This document shows, in pieces, positions 18,712 through 27,279 of a stretch of DNA of 64,000 nt. Each line of letters starts with the position of its first letter. The first letter of the stretch is position 1. Under the pieces are notes generated by a model. That model saw nothing but the letters and a program-made list of their open reading frames with translations, did no database searches and was not told the origin of the DNA. Origin of the DNA: Saccharophagus degradans 2-40 (GTDB lineage Bacteria; Pseudomonadota; Gammaproteobacteria; Pseudomonadales; Cellvibrionaceae); contig NC_007912.1 in the NCBI RefSeq assembly GCF_000013665.1, positions 2,404,501 through 2,468,500 on the forward strand, written 5' to 3'. The translations under genes were made by a program, and so were the position numbers.

Positions 18712-19563
18712 ATGCCTATGCCCCGTGCACCTATTTTTCGGTTACCTCTACTCCCAGCCGCTATGTTATTGCTGGTGGTGGCTAGTTTCTGTGTGGCTAA
18801 AACGGAAGTGGCAGAGCTAAGGATTAGCTACACCAACTCAGACCCGGCATTTACCAAGGTATTAAAGCGTTATAGCGAGCAATACGACCAGAATGTGAAC
18901 TTTGAGTGGTTGGATCAAACCGATCTTCGTTCAAGGTTGCTAAGGGCAAGCCATGCAGGGGAGCTTCCCCATGCGCTAATTGCGGCTGAAGATGTGCTAG
19001 GCGTGCAACAATCGATTAAATTCGATGAGGTGCCAGCTGGCTTTGCGCTAACTGAGAGCAGTGATGCGCAAGTATTTAGCCTTACAAAAAAAGCAATCCG
19101 ACTCACTCGTGGCAATCAACTTGTGCTGTATTTCAATAAATCTCTCACGCCCAAGGCGCCAGAAAATTGGGAGGCTTTGCTTAACGAGAGGCCGGCTGAT
19201 CAACAAGACATAGAGCTTATAGGTTGGTCTCTGTTGGATATGTACTGGCTAATCCCATTCATCACGAGCTTTAATTCACAAGCCGAGCTAACCCCAAAAG
19301 AAATAATTGTTTCTCCGCACACCTTTTCTGCAATGAGCTACGTATGGAGCATGATAAAACAAGGCGTAGTAAAAATTGACTGCGGTTATACCTGCTACAG
19401 CGACAAATTTAAAAGCGGGAAACTGGTTTACACTATCAACGGTACTTGGTTGTATCAGGAATATAAACGGGCACTAGGTGAAAACCTGGGAGTAGCTTTA
19501 CTGCCCAGCCTTAAAAACAAGCCAATGCGTAGTTATTATTCTTATATGGTCACAGCTAGATGA
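18712..19563 (+). pseudogene. Sensor kinase remnant, N-terminal solute-binding part
   Basis: A signal peptide (about 8-30) is followed by a periplasmic solute-binding domain like those of sugar ABC transporters (ELRISYTNSDPAFTKVLKRY, KSGKLVYTINGTWLYQEYKR). The frame stops at 19563. Histidine-kinase ATPase coding sequence resumes a few bases away in another frame (19562 on). Nothing between them encodes a membrane anchor, PAS or HisKA domain. This looks like the head of a hybrid sensor kinase that lost its centre by deletion. If translated it would give an orphan periplasmic binding protein. Confidence 0.75.
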
Positions 19564-21331
19564 AATACAGCATAAGCACGTAATTGGAGACCCGCATCGC
19601 TTAAAGCAGGTATTAATTAACTTGGTAGGCAATGCGATTAAATTTACTGAAAGTGGGTATGTGAAGGTAAGTGCACGTAATAATGAACACGGCGATTTTG
19701 TCTGTACTATAGAAGATACTGGTATTGGGATATCAAACAAACAAATGGAACGCCTATTCAAAAGCTTTACTCAGGCTGATGCTTCAACGACCAGAAAATA
19801 TGGCGGTACCGGTTTAGGGCTAGTGATTTCGCAGCGGCTTTGCAAACTGATGAATGGGGATATATCGGTTCGCAGCCAATTGCATAAAGGAACATGCTTT
19901 ACCGTCTCGTTATCGCTGCCAGCTACTCAAGAAGTGCAAGATAAACTAAAAGAGAAGCATATACTTCAAGAAGATGCAAAAGAATATGATTACATCGTGT
20001 TCGATGCCTCTACACAGCGCGCGAGCGCAATAGTAAAGCAAATGCAGAAGTTTCAGTGTAATGCTGTTTTTGCAGAAGAAGATAAGTACGAGGATTTGAA
20101 TGCAGCGCTTGCGCAGTTAGTAGATATAGAGACCAATAAACCGAAGCTATTTATCATCGATTCGGACAAGCTAGATACTAATTTTGCTAGTGCGTTAATT
20201 GATGTTTTAGAAAAAAGAAAACGCCATGGGGCTAGTGATGGCTTGCTGCTGTTAGCTAATGTTGAGGTAGATATTGACAGCTGGCGAAATGAAAATCAGC
20301 AGGGTTTAATGCCTATTATTGCATATCCCCACCACATACTAACGAAGCCTGTTACGCCTAGGCTACTTATTCGAGCAATAAACCACGCTGTAGTTAATGC
20401 CGCGCAGGGGATAATTCATTCGCCTACACTAGAAGAAAAAGCACTATTACTGGAAAATCGAGAAGAGCAAGAGCGAGCGATAGTTAGAGTGCCAAGTGAA
20501 AATAGCCCTAAAATATTACTGGTAGATGATAACGCGGTTAACCGTGAAGTTATTTTAGGTATACTGGAAGACGAAGATTTTCAAATAGAGACCGCTGTAA
20601 ATGGGCAGGATGCGCTAGCTGCGTTGACAAGATCGAGTCTTAATTTCGATCTTATTTTAATGGACTGTCAAATGCCGGTAATGGATGGCTACAAAGCTAC
20701 ACGAGAAATAAGAAGTAGTGAAATTTTAAAACACTATAAACATATTCCTATTATTGCATTAACTGCAAATGCAATGGCAGGGGACAAAGAAACCTGCTTG
20801 GCTTCAGGTATGTCCGATTATTTATCCAAACCTATTGATGGAGAGCAGTTGCTATTAATTATAAGTAAATGGATAAAACCGAAATTAGAGGCGGGTAATA
20901 CTGAACCATTGAGTTGCGAATTGAACACAACCGCGCAAAGTGAAGGCTCTACAAATACTAAGCCTGTAATATGGGATTTTGAGACAGTCTTGAAGCGTAT
21001 AAATAATAAAACAGAGCGCTTACAAAAGCTGATTCAACTTTTTGTAAGCAACATGCCAGCTAATATTGATAAGCTTAAAACAATAAATATAACGGAGGAT
21101 TGGACTGATGCGCAATATATCGCGCATAGCATTAAAGGCTCTGCAGCTAATTTGAGCGCGTTACTTGTCACAGATGCGGCTGAAGACTTAGAGTTATTGT
21201 GTAAGCAAGCAGACGCTTATATTGATATGGAAGCTTTTAAAGAGTCTTATTTAATTAAAGTATCAGCATTAAGCGCTAGCTACAATGAAACGCTAGTTGA
21301 ATTTGACTCGTTTTCAACCAGTAAAAGTTAG
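19562..21331 (+). pseudogene. Sensor kinase remnant: HATPase, receiver and HPt domains without start or HisKA
   Basis: The frame opens with GDPHRLKQVLINLVGNAIKF (N box), then EDTGIGIS (G1) and YGGTGLGLVISQRL (G2). A degenerate receiver-like stretch follows (about 110-270), then a full receiver domain with acidic pocket LVDDN, phospho-Asp in LILMDCQMPVMDGY and Lys in YLSKPID. It ends in an HPt domain with phospho-His in IAHSIKGSAANL. No normal start codon and no dimerisation/H-box domain are present, so it cannot autophosphorylate as a kinase. It is best read as the tail of the same broken gene as 18712-19563. Confidence 0.75.
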
Positions 21332-21361
21332 CTCTCTGAGGGTGCTCATACAGCGCAACAG

Positions 21362-21994
21362 CTATTTTATAGCGTAGGTATCAATAAATATATCAACTGC
21401 AGATTCAACAACACGCTTTTGTTCCTCTTGGTTTAGAGGAGGGCTGTTCAGCGTAATTTGTGGCCAAAAGGCAAAGCCTTTTATAAGGGCATGAAGCTGA
21501 TTGGCCGCAAACGATACGTCTGCCACGTTGAGTTTTTTATCATTGCTTGCAGCGCGGACCCACGCGCTAATGCTTTCTTCTCGCACCGCTAAGCGGTCTA
21601 GCATACATTGAGCTCTTTCTGGGGAGTGTATTGTTTCTGCAATGGCTACTCTAGCGAGCTTTAGAAACATTGGCTCAGAAAGCATCTCGATTGTTTGCCA
21701 AAGTAGGTCGGTCAACTGGTCCTTTAATGGCTTAGAGGGTTGATACTCGATGTCTAGTTTGAAAGGGCTTCTTTCCCATAGCTGGTTCAAAATTTCCGCA
21801 AATAACGCTTCTTTGTTTTCAAAGTGGTTGTAAACAGTGCGTTTAGATACATCTGCAACTTTTGCTATTTGATCCATGCTAGATGGCTCAAAGCCTTGTG
21901 CCCCAAACACCTTAATAGCTGCGTCTAAGATTGCCGCACGTTTTTGGTCGGTTACTTTCATATGTGGGGGCTGCGAGCTTGTTTTTGTGGCCAT
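21362..21994 (-). CDS. TetR-family transcriptional repressor
   Basis: A 210-residue regulator. The N-terminal helix-turn-helix is KRAAILDAAIKVFGAQGFEP, then IAKVADVSKRTVYNHFENKE. The C-terminal part (AefR/TetR_C_7-like, with SEPMFLKLARVAIAE) would bind ligand and dimerise. Proteins of this type usually repress an adjacent efflux or metabolic operon, but none is present on either side: the upstream neighbour is the island. AAAGAG precedes the ATG; Met12 is an alternative start. Confidence 0.88.
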   Translation of the reverse strand: MATKTSSQPPHMKVTDQKRAAILDAAIKVFGAQGFEPSSMDQIAKVADVSKRTVYNHFENKEALFAEILNQLWERSPFKLDIEYQPSKPLKDQLTDLLWQTIEMLSEPMFLKLARVAIAETIHSPERAQCMLDRLAVREESISAWVRAASNDKKLNVADVSFAANQLHALIKGFAFWPQITLNSPPLNQEEQKRVVESAVDIFIDTYAIK

Positions 21995-22036
21995 AACTCT
22001 TTGTGCTCAAAAGTCGACTTTTACGATTTGTTAGAA

Positions 22037-22087
22037 GTTTACACTATATGGTTTACTTTTGCTTGATAAACTACACCGTGTAGTTTA
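22037..22087. promoter_or_regulatory. Probable operator of the TetR protein
   Basis: AAACTACAC / GTGTAGTTT form perfect 9-bp arms around one central base (22068-22086). Upstream, two direct copies of GTTTAC (22037-22042 and 22051-22056) repeat the same half-site. It lies 40-90 bp upstream of the tetR ATG, as expected for autorepression and control of a divergent target. Confidence 0.65.
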
Positions 22088-22167
22088 CATTTGTGCCTGC
22101 TTTAACGGTTTCCAATTAATTAAGCCTATTTCGGGAAATCCTAAACAAAACTTTAAAATCCACCATA

Positions 22168-22186
22168 GCAAATGATAATCATTCTC
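22168..22186. promoter_or_regulatory. Fur box without a recognisable target gene
   Basis: The core AATGATAATCATT matches the Fur consensus; 16 of 19 positions agree with GATAATGATAATCATTATC. No iron-uptake gene follows in either direction. Confidence 0.6.
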
Positions 22187-22439
22187 GCCGCAGGTGGCGT
22201 GAGATTACGCAAGCAGTCGATGCGGCTCAGGGTGCTTTATTTGGCGGTGTGACGAGGGATAATTTGAGTCAGTCGGACCGTTCCATCCGGCAAGCGCTGA
22301 AGCACGGCTACTGAAAGGTCATGCCCAAATTCCTCTTTAGTCCAGCATCTATTTCGGATAGCAGCAAATTTCAAACTGGCGATCTTTCGTTACTTTTCAT
22401 ACGCTAATCGAGCAATTGGTTCACGACATTCGTTGATAC

Positions 22440-23873
22440 TCATCCAATCACCGGCGAAAAGTTAATCATGCGTTTTCGAAAACGACCGAATAGGCCCAGA
22501 GTCGTCTCGTAGGCTTCCGCTAAAGTGGTAAAGGGCAGAGCGGTACTGTCTTCTTCAAGTTCCCCCAGCGATAACAGGCCAGGCTGATACTCTTGATCTT
22601 CACCAGTATCGTTCGATTTAATTGTATCTATCTTATTGGTACCGGATTCGGTCTCTGCTTCTACTTGGTCGGTCAACAGCGGTTGCAGACTCCCCTCCAT
22701 TGTCTTGAGTGATACGGTATTGGCAGCAGGAATATCTTCAGCGACCCGATGTGCAAATTCGATTAATTTAGGCTCGGCTGGCATGATGAGTAGCGCTTCT
22801 TCGTTGCCACTATTTTGTACCCTCAAAATCCTGCCTAGTACTTGTCGAAAATACAATTCCGTTTTAACGCGGGTCAGGTGACAACAGACCTGTAAACGAG
22901 GAATATCGGTGCCTTCGCTGATCATGCCGACTGAGACGATCCACCGGGTCTGTCCATCGCGAAAACGTTGAATCGCCTGTTGAGACTCGTCATGCAAATA
23001 CGTCACCACCGTGGGAGATTCTCCGCAAATGCTTTCTAATATTGTGGCGATAAGAACCGCATGTTCCACTGAAGCTGCAACGATGAGCCCGCCTGCGTTT
23101 GGTTGAACTCGTCTTAACGTGTTGAGGGCTTTGTGGCTTTGCTCAACCAAATATCGAATGAGTGTGAGGTTTTCAAGAAGTTGCTGGTATGTGCACCGAG
23201 AGGACTTCAATAGATCACCAATGGATCCATAAACATCTTCTTTCCCATTGTTTTGTACAGTGATTTTTTCATTGTCTATTACGGTGATTTTGGGCGTACG
23301 GCAAACGCCATCTTTGATAGCTTGTGCCAAACCATAGCTGTAGTCACAATGGACTTTTCCTTCCCGGCAATACGACGTCAAAGCGATGGGAATCCGATCC
23401 GAACGCCAGGGCGTGCCGGTTAACGCGAGGCTATAGGTTGCCTTACCTTGAATGTGTTGAATGATCTTTTGACCCCAGGCGTTGGCATTGCCGAGATGAT
23501 CGCCGGAGCAATGATGGATTTCATCAAAGATTATCAAGGTGCGGTGTGTCTTCATCAATGACCAGAACGATTGGCCAAGATTGAGCATGGATTGGTACGT
23601 TAATACATTGCCTTTCGCGCCGAGCAGTCCGTTTAAACGAACCCCAAGTACAGACTCCAAAGTGGACTGAAAGGAAAGGGAGACATTGAGCGATGGGGAA
23701 AAGCAGAAAACAAAATCAACCTCTCCGTTTTCAAGCAACGTTTTGGCAACTGTAGACGCCATATACGTTTTGCCGGCACCCGGAGTCGCCAAGCATAGAA
23801 AATGGTTTTGACCATTGCGAAAACGGGATATGCAGCGTGACACAGCTTCGCGCTGCCAGCGTCGTAATTTCAT
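22440..23873 (-). CDS. Superfamily 2 DEAD/DEAH-type helicase (Res-like)
   Basis: A 477-residue helicase/translocase. Walker A is ATPGAGKT (about 30-36); motif II is DEIH in IIFDEIHHC (117-120); motif III-like is LTGTPWRSD; the C-terminal RecA domain has VGMISEGTDIP (motif V) and RQVLGRILR (motif VI). It resembles the ATPase of type III restriction/UvrB-like enzymes, but no nuclease or methyltransferase is adjacent. The upstream gene ends 5 bp before its ATG, so both form an operon. The role could be DNA processing for the mobile element or defence; neither is proven. Confidence 0.85.
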   Translation of the reverse strand: MKLRRWQREAVSRCISRFRNGQNHFLCLATPGAGKTYMASTVAKTLLENGEVDFVFCFSPSLNVSLSFQSTLESVLGVRLNGLLGAKGNVLTYQSMLNLGQSFWSLMKTHRTLIIFDEIHHCSGDHLGNANAWGQKIIQHIQGKATYSLALTGTPWRSDRIPIALTSYCREGKVHCDYSYGLAQAIKDGVCRTPKITVIDNEKITVQNNGKEDVYGSIGDLLKSSRCTYQQLLENLTLIRYLVEQSHKALNTLRRVQPNAGGLIVAASVEHAVLIATILESICGESPTVVTYLHDESQQAIQRFRDGQTRWIVSVGMISEGTDIPRLQVCCHLTRVKTELYFRQVLGRILRVQNSGNEEALLIMPAEPKLIEFAHRVAEDIPAANTVSLKTMEGSLQPLLTDQVEAETESGTNKIDTIKSNDTGEDQEYQPGLLSLGELEEDSTALPFTTLAEAYETTLGLFGRFRKRMINFSPVIG

Positions 23874-23878
23874 GCCTA

Positions 23879-24433
23879 TTACCGGGGACTGTTCGATGAC
23901 AGAAGGCTTTCCAGCGCTTTGATTTTTCCCAACAGTAGGGCGCTTCGTTCTCTGGCTTCCGAATAGAGAGATTGTGCTTCCTCGCTGAGTTCAGGCAACT
24001 CCTTACATAGAGACTCGTATTCCTCCGCCTCACCCAACGCACATAACATGTCGGATCGGTGTTTACTGAGCCTTTCTCTTAACGCTGCGACGGGCTTGCC
24101 GGGTCGAGCCGATTGAGTTTTGACGACCGAAACTGTTTGGGAGGGAGTTGTCGAGGATGACTCTTTGCTTCGTGTTCCAGGTTGAGGTGATCTGAACTTC
24201 TGTGTAAGCCGGTACTTTGGCCACCCACCATCGTCAGGCAGTTTTTCCATCAAACCTGATTTCATCATTCGTACCATATTCCTGTAGATGAATTGCCTCG
24301 CTGGTTTTTTACCTTTGTGCAGGCTTTCCGGATGTTCTAAATAGTGTGTCGTCAGTTCTGCAACGGTGAAGGACTCTCCCTGGATTTCGTTAAGTGCGTG
24401 AAGGAGTTCAGGTTTCATCTGGATCATGCTCAT
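23879..24433 (-). CDS. Small protein with predicted winged-helix N-terminus and coiled-coil C-terminus
   Basis: A 184-residue protein that I do not recognise. Residues about 5-80 (helices around LLHALNEIQGESFTVAELTTHY, then YRNMVRMMKSGLMEKLPDDGG) look like a winged-helix DNA-binding fold. A Ser/Pro/Thr-rich linker follows, then helices with heptad character (LREKLSKHRSD-like region to the end). It is the first gene of a two-gene operon with the SF2 helicase, suggesting a DNA-binding partner for it. Confidence 0.6.
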   Translation of the reverse strand: MSMIQMKPELLHALNEIQGESFTVAELTTHYLEHPESLHKGKKPARQFIYRNMVRMMKSGLMEKLPDDGGWPKYRLTQKFRSPQPGTRSKESSSTTPSQTVSVVKTQSARPGKPVAALRERLSKHRSDMLCALGEAEEYESLCKELPELSEEAQSLYSEARERSALLLGKIKALESLLSSNSPR

Positions 24434-24453
24434 GACGTAAATTGACGTGTATT

Positions 24454-24501
24454 TTGTCTCGAATTTCGCGACATTCTACCTTGTCTCTATCATCGAGACA
24501 A
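24454..24501. promoter_or_regulatory. Paired operators and promoter of the XRE gene
   Basis: TTGTCTC / GAGACAA (24481-24487 and 24495-24501) form a perfect inverted repeat with a 7-nt spacer. A related site, TGTCTCG / CGCGACA, lies at 24455-24473. A possible promoter, TTGTCT (24454) - 17 bp - TACCTT (24477), is overlapped by both. The layout fits autorepression by the XRE protein and joint control of the divergent helicase operon. Confidence 0.6.
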
Positions 24502-24749
24502 TGAAACCGTCCTCATACTCACCTCATTACGACAAATTGCGCGCCTGGATGAAGCAAAAACGGGAGGAGAGTGGTTTGTCTTTGAGGGCTGTAGGAGAGC
24601 TGGTGGGTCGGCATCACTCGGTCGTTGGGAAGTTGGAGCAGGATCGACGTAAAATCGAGATGTTGGAGTTCATTGCTTATTGCCAAGCGGTGGGAGCAGA
24701 TCCACACGAGGGTTTGGATCTGTTATTGCAACAAAGTCATCGCCAGTAA
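24501..24749 (+). CDS. XRE/Cro-type helix-turn-helix regulator
   Basis: An 82-residue DNA-binding protein. The HTH is KREESGLSLRAVGELVGRHH followed by SVVGKLEQDRRKIEMLEF. ATG 24501 is preferred over the longer frame from 24447 because the upstream residues are not HTH-like and cover the operator. The ATG is inside the second operator arm, so the mRNA leader would be very short. Divergent from the winged-helix/helicase operon, which it probably represses. Confidence 0.8.
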   Translation: MKPSSYSPHYDKLRAWMKQKREESGLSLRAVGELVGRHHSVVGKLEQDRRKIEMLEFIAYCQAVGADPHEGLDLLLQQSHRQ

Positions 24750-24895
24750 AGTACCCTAAAACAGTAAGGCTTTCTGCACATCCAGGTTTGCTTTAAGTCA
24801 ATCGCCCCATAAATAGGAACTATCAGGCTTTGTACTGGTCCACTTCGAGTGTTATCGTTTACTCAGTTCATCCGGTTAACACTTGGCATCAATTA

Positions 24896-25315
24896 ATGAC
24901 CTTTTTACGCTCTGTTAAACAAGTCCGCTTTTGGATGTTTTTTGTACTGATTGCGTATGTGGCGCAAGCGGTGGGCGTGTCTGCGCACGGTAAGGTAACA
25001 ATGATGGTCTCCTCGGTAATCAACGAGGCTCAAGTCTCCAAGGCAGGAAGCGAACCTCGGCACATGGCTCATTGCCATAATGAAAAAGTTGAATCAGTTT
25101 CTGTAGTCACATTTGACCAACGGCGTGCTGCTCAAGAGTCGGAATCGTGTTGCGGCGATGATTGCTCTATGTCCGTATGCCATCCCACCAGCGTCACGCT
25201 GGGCTACTTTGTGCTTTTTCCCTATATTTTTGACAATTCAGTTATTTATTTCAGTCACCAAAGTGACGCCCGTCAACTCGCCTCCACCCTCTATCGTCCC
25301 CCCATTCTCGGCTAA
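24896..25315 (+). CDS. Cys/His-rich small exported or membrane protein of the copper cluster
   Basis: About 139 residues from ATG 24896; the open frame extends to TTG 24830. An N-terminal hydrophobic segment (FWMFFVLIAYVAQAVGVSAHG) looks like a signal peptide. A likely metal-binding patch follows (ESCCGDDCSMSVCH), then another hydrophobic stretch, ending in LYRPPILG. This shape (Cys-rich, ending in YRPP) recurs in small proteins preceding metal-efflux operons, such as CzcI/CopL-like ones. Function is unproven. Confidence 0.55.
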   Translation: MTFLRSVKQVRFWMFFVLIAYVAQAVGVSAHGKVTMMVSSVINEAQVSKAGSEPRHMAHCHNEKVESVSVVTFDQRRAAQESESCCGDDCSMSVCHPTSVTLGYFVLFPYIFDNSVIYFSHQSDARQLASTLYRPPILG

Positions 25316-25427
25316 ACACAGTCAAGTTGCGCCTGAAAAACGGCGTCTGTAAGCCGAGGACTATCAATCCTCACTCTTATTTTCCAGTTACTCGTCTGCA
25401 AGTTGCGCTCGAGTTGAGGATTATTCT

Positions 25428-25913
25428 ATGAAAAACGTATCTGTATTTTTACTGTCAATTTTTTTAGTTTCGTTGTTTGCATGTTCAAGCGATTCAGAAT
25501 CTGGTCGACCAGAAGCGATCGTACTGGACGTTTATAAAAGCCCTACTTGTGGTTGTTGTGGTAAATGGGTTTCGCATATTGAAGAAAAAGGCTTCGAGGT
25601 AGAAGTTCACAATCACAACACACTAGATCCCGTCAAAAAGAAACTGGGTGTACCGTCACATCTGCAATCGTGTCATACCGGCGTGAGCGAGAGCGGCTAC
25701 TTTTTTGAAGGTCATATTCCGGCCAAATACATCACCCAATTTTTATCGAAGCCGACCGAAGGCGCAGTAGGTCTGGCAGTGCCCGGGATGCCTGCGGGGA
25801 GTCCGGGTATGGAAATGGGCGATCAATTTTCGCCGTATGACATTTTGTTGGTCAATTCAGACGGTTCAACCGAAGTGTTTGCCAAGGTTTCCCTGTACGA
25901 GGAGCAGTTCTAA
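25428..25913 (+). CDS. DUF411 metal-binding lipoprotein
   Basis: A 161-residue periplasmic lipoprotein: signal peptide with lipobox LFACSS, then the DUF411 core with CGCCGKWV in SPTCGCCGKW, and later LQSCHTG and EGHIPAKYI. DUF411 proteins are regularly found with copper resistance genes and are thought to bind copper. GAGGAT precedes the ATG. Its TAA overlaps the ATG of the outer-membrane channel gene (TAATG), so it belongs to the cus operon. Confidence 0.88.
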   Translation: MKNVSVFLLSIFLVSLFACSSDSESGRPEAIVLDVYKSPTCGCCGKWVSHIEEKGFEVEVHNHNTLDPVKKKLGVPSHLQSCHTGVSESGYFFEGHIPAKYITQFLSKPTEGAVGLAVPGMPAGSPGMEMGDQFSPYDILLVNSDGSTEVFAKVSLYEEQF

Positions 25914-27256
25914 TGTTGCCCTCTATAAAACCTGTCTCATTCGTGGTAACGCTTTTCCTTCCCCTGATGGGATTATTTTCGGTGCCGATATTGGCTGAGA
26001 CTTACACGCTTCAAGAAGCCATTTCAAAGGCTCAATCGCTAGACCCTTGGATAACCGGGAGCTTAAAACGACAGGAAAGTATTGACGCCAGAAGCGTCGA
26101 GGCAGGGGCCTTACCCGACCCACAAATCAATATGGGTATTGCAAACCTTCCTATTGATAGCCTGGACTTTTCTCAAGAGGCGATGACTCAGTTCAAGGTA
26201 GGCGTCAGCCAAATGTTTCCCCGTGGAAAAACGTTATCTCTTCAACAGGAAAAACTACAACGACTTAGCGAAATGCAGCCTCACGCTCGCGCAGATCGCG
26301 AAGCGAAGGTCGCTGTTGTGGTGGCCGAACTTTGGTTGGAAGCATTTCGCAACCACCTAAGCATTCAATTGATTGAACAGGATCGAAGTTTATTTCAACA
26401 CCTTGTAGACGTTGCTCAATCCAATTATACCTCCGCATCCGGGCGGACCCGACAACAGGATGTTGTACGCGCGCAGCTGGAGCTGACAAGGCTGGATGAT
26501 CGACTCACTCAGCTTTACTTGCAGAGCGATGTCCATCTCGCAAAACTGGCAGAATGGTTAAGTGATCCCGCCATATCTTTGTCCGACACGGCATGGCAAT
26601 CCGAACCGTCGGCCGTATTGCGTCACCAGGCGAACCAATCAAGCGGAAACGCCGCCTACCTCAAAACCGTTTCCGAGATATTAATTCAACACCCTAGTGT
26701 TCTCAGCCTTAATCAAAAATTAAGTGCATTTGATTCCGGCGTAGAAATTGCCAAGCAGTCCTACAAACCTCAATGGGGTGTGAATGCCAGTTATGCTTAT
26801 CGTGACGATTCTCCCATGGGCGATGAGCGTTCTGATTTTTTCTCCGTTGGCGTCACTTTTGATCTGCCCATTTTTACCGGTAACCGTCAAGACAAACGAG
26901 TCCAGTCGGCCAAAGCTGACCTTGAAGAAGTAAAAACCGAAAAAGTTCTGCTACTAAGACAGTTAAAAGCGCAACTGGAGTCCACAGAAGCAAAGTACCT
27001 GAGACTGGTTGAACGTAAAACGCTATTCGAGCAAAGGCTGCTTAAAGAAATGACCGACCAAGCCGAAGCATCGCTATCAGCTTATACACATGATGATGGC
27101 GACTTTGCGGAGGTTGTTCGCGCCCGTATCGCTGAACTTAACGCACGGATTGATGCGCTGAATATTTCCATAGATATTCAAAATGTCGTTGCACAGCTTA
27201 ACTATTTTTATGCAGGCATAACATCCTCAACCGATTTAATTGAGCAATCGCATTAG
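25913..27256 (+). CDS. cusC: TolC-family outer-membrane channel of the Cus system
   Basis: A 447-residue outer-membrane factor: signal peptide (about 1-29), then two repeats of the OEP fold with long coiled-coil helices (SQMFPRGKTLSLQQEKLQRL; AYRDDSPMGDERSDFFSVGV; FDLPIFTGNRQ). It forms the exit duct for the CusBA exporter encoded just downstream. GAGGAG lies 9 nt before the ATG. The gene symbol is by operon context. Confidence 0.85.
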   Translation: MLPSIKPVSFVVTLFLPLMGLFSVPILAETYTLQEAISKAQSLDPWITGSLKRQESIDARSVEAGALPDPQINMGIANLPIDSLDFSQEAMTQFKVGVSQMFPRGKTLSLQQEKLQRLSEMQPHARADREAKVAVVVAELWLEAFRNHLSIQLIEQDRSLFQHLVDVAQSNYTSASGRTRQQDVVRAQLELTRLDDRLTQLYLQSDVHLAKLAEWLSDPAISLSDTAWQSEPSAVLRHQANQSSGNAAYLKTVSEILIQHPSVLSLNQKLSAFDSGVEIAKQSYKPQWGVNASYAYRDDSPMGDERSDFFSVGVTFDLPIFTGNRQDKRVQSAKADLEEVKTEKVLLLRQLKAQLESTEAKYLRLVERKTLFEQRLLKEMTDQAEASLSAYTHDDGDFAEVVRARIAELNARIDALNISIDIQNVVAQLNYFYAGITSSTDLIEQSH

Positions 27257-27279
27257 GCGTACGCATTTTGGAGATAAAC

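Larger units (their letters stand above)
21995..22439. other. Gene-free stretch holding the chromosome/island transition
   Basis: About 445 bp. It contains the TetR operator and Fur box described separately, then from about 22190 more GC-rich sequence. A plus-strand frame with no start runs to a TGA at 22311 and ends in DRSIRQALKHGY. It may be the tail of a truncated gene, but I do not recognise it. No tRNA fragment or obvious direct repeat marking an att site was seen. Confidence 0.4.

Noticed and set aside
22172-22255. Short ORF (27 aa) starting at the ATG inside the Fur box
   Set aside because: It has no ribosome binding site, overlaps the operator and resembles nothing; treated as chance.
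24434-24500. N-terminal extension of the XRE gene from 24447
   Set aside because: The added residues are not HTH-like and overlap both operators and the likely promoter.
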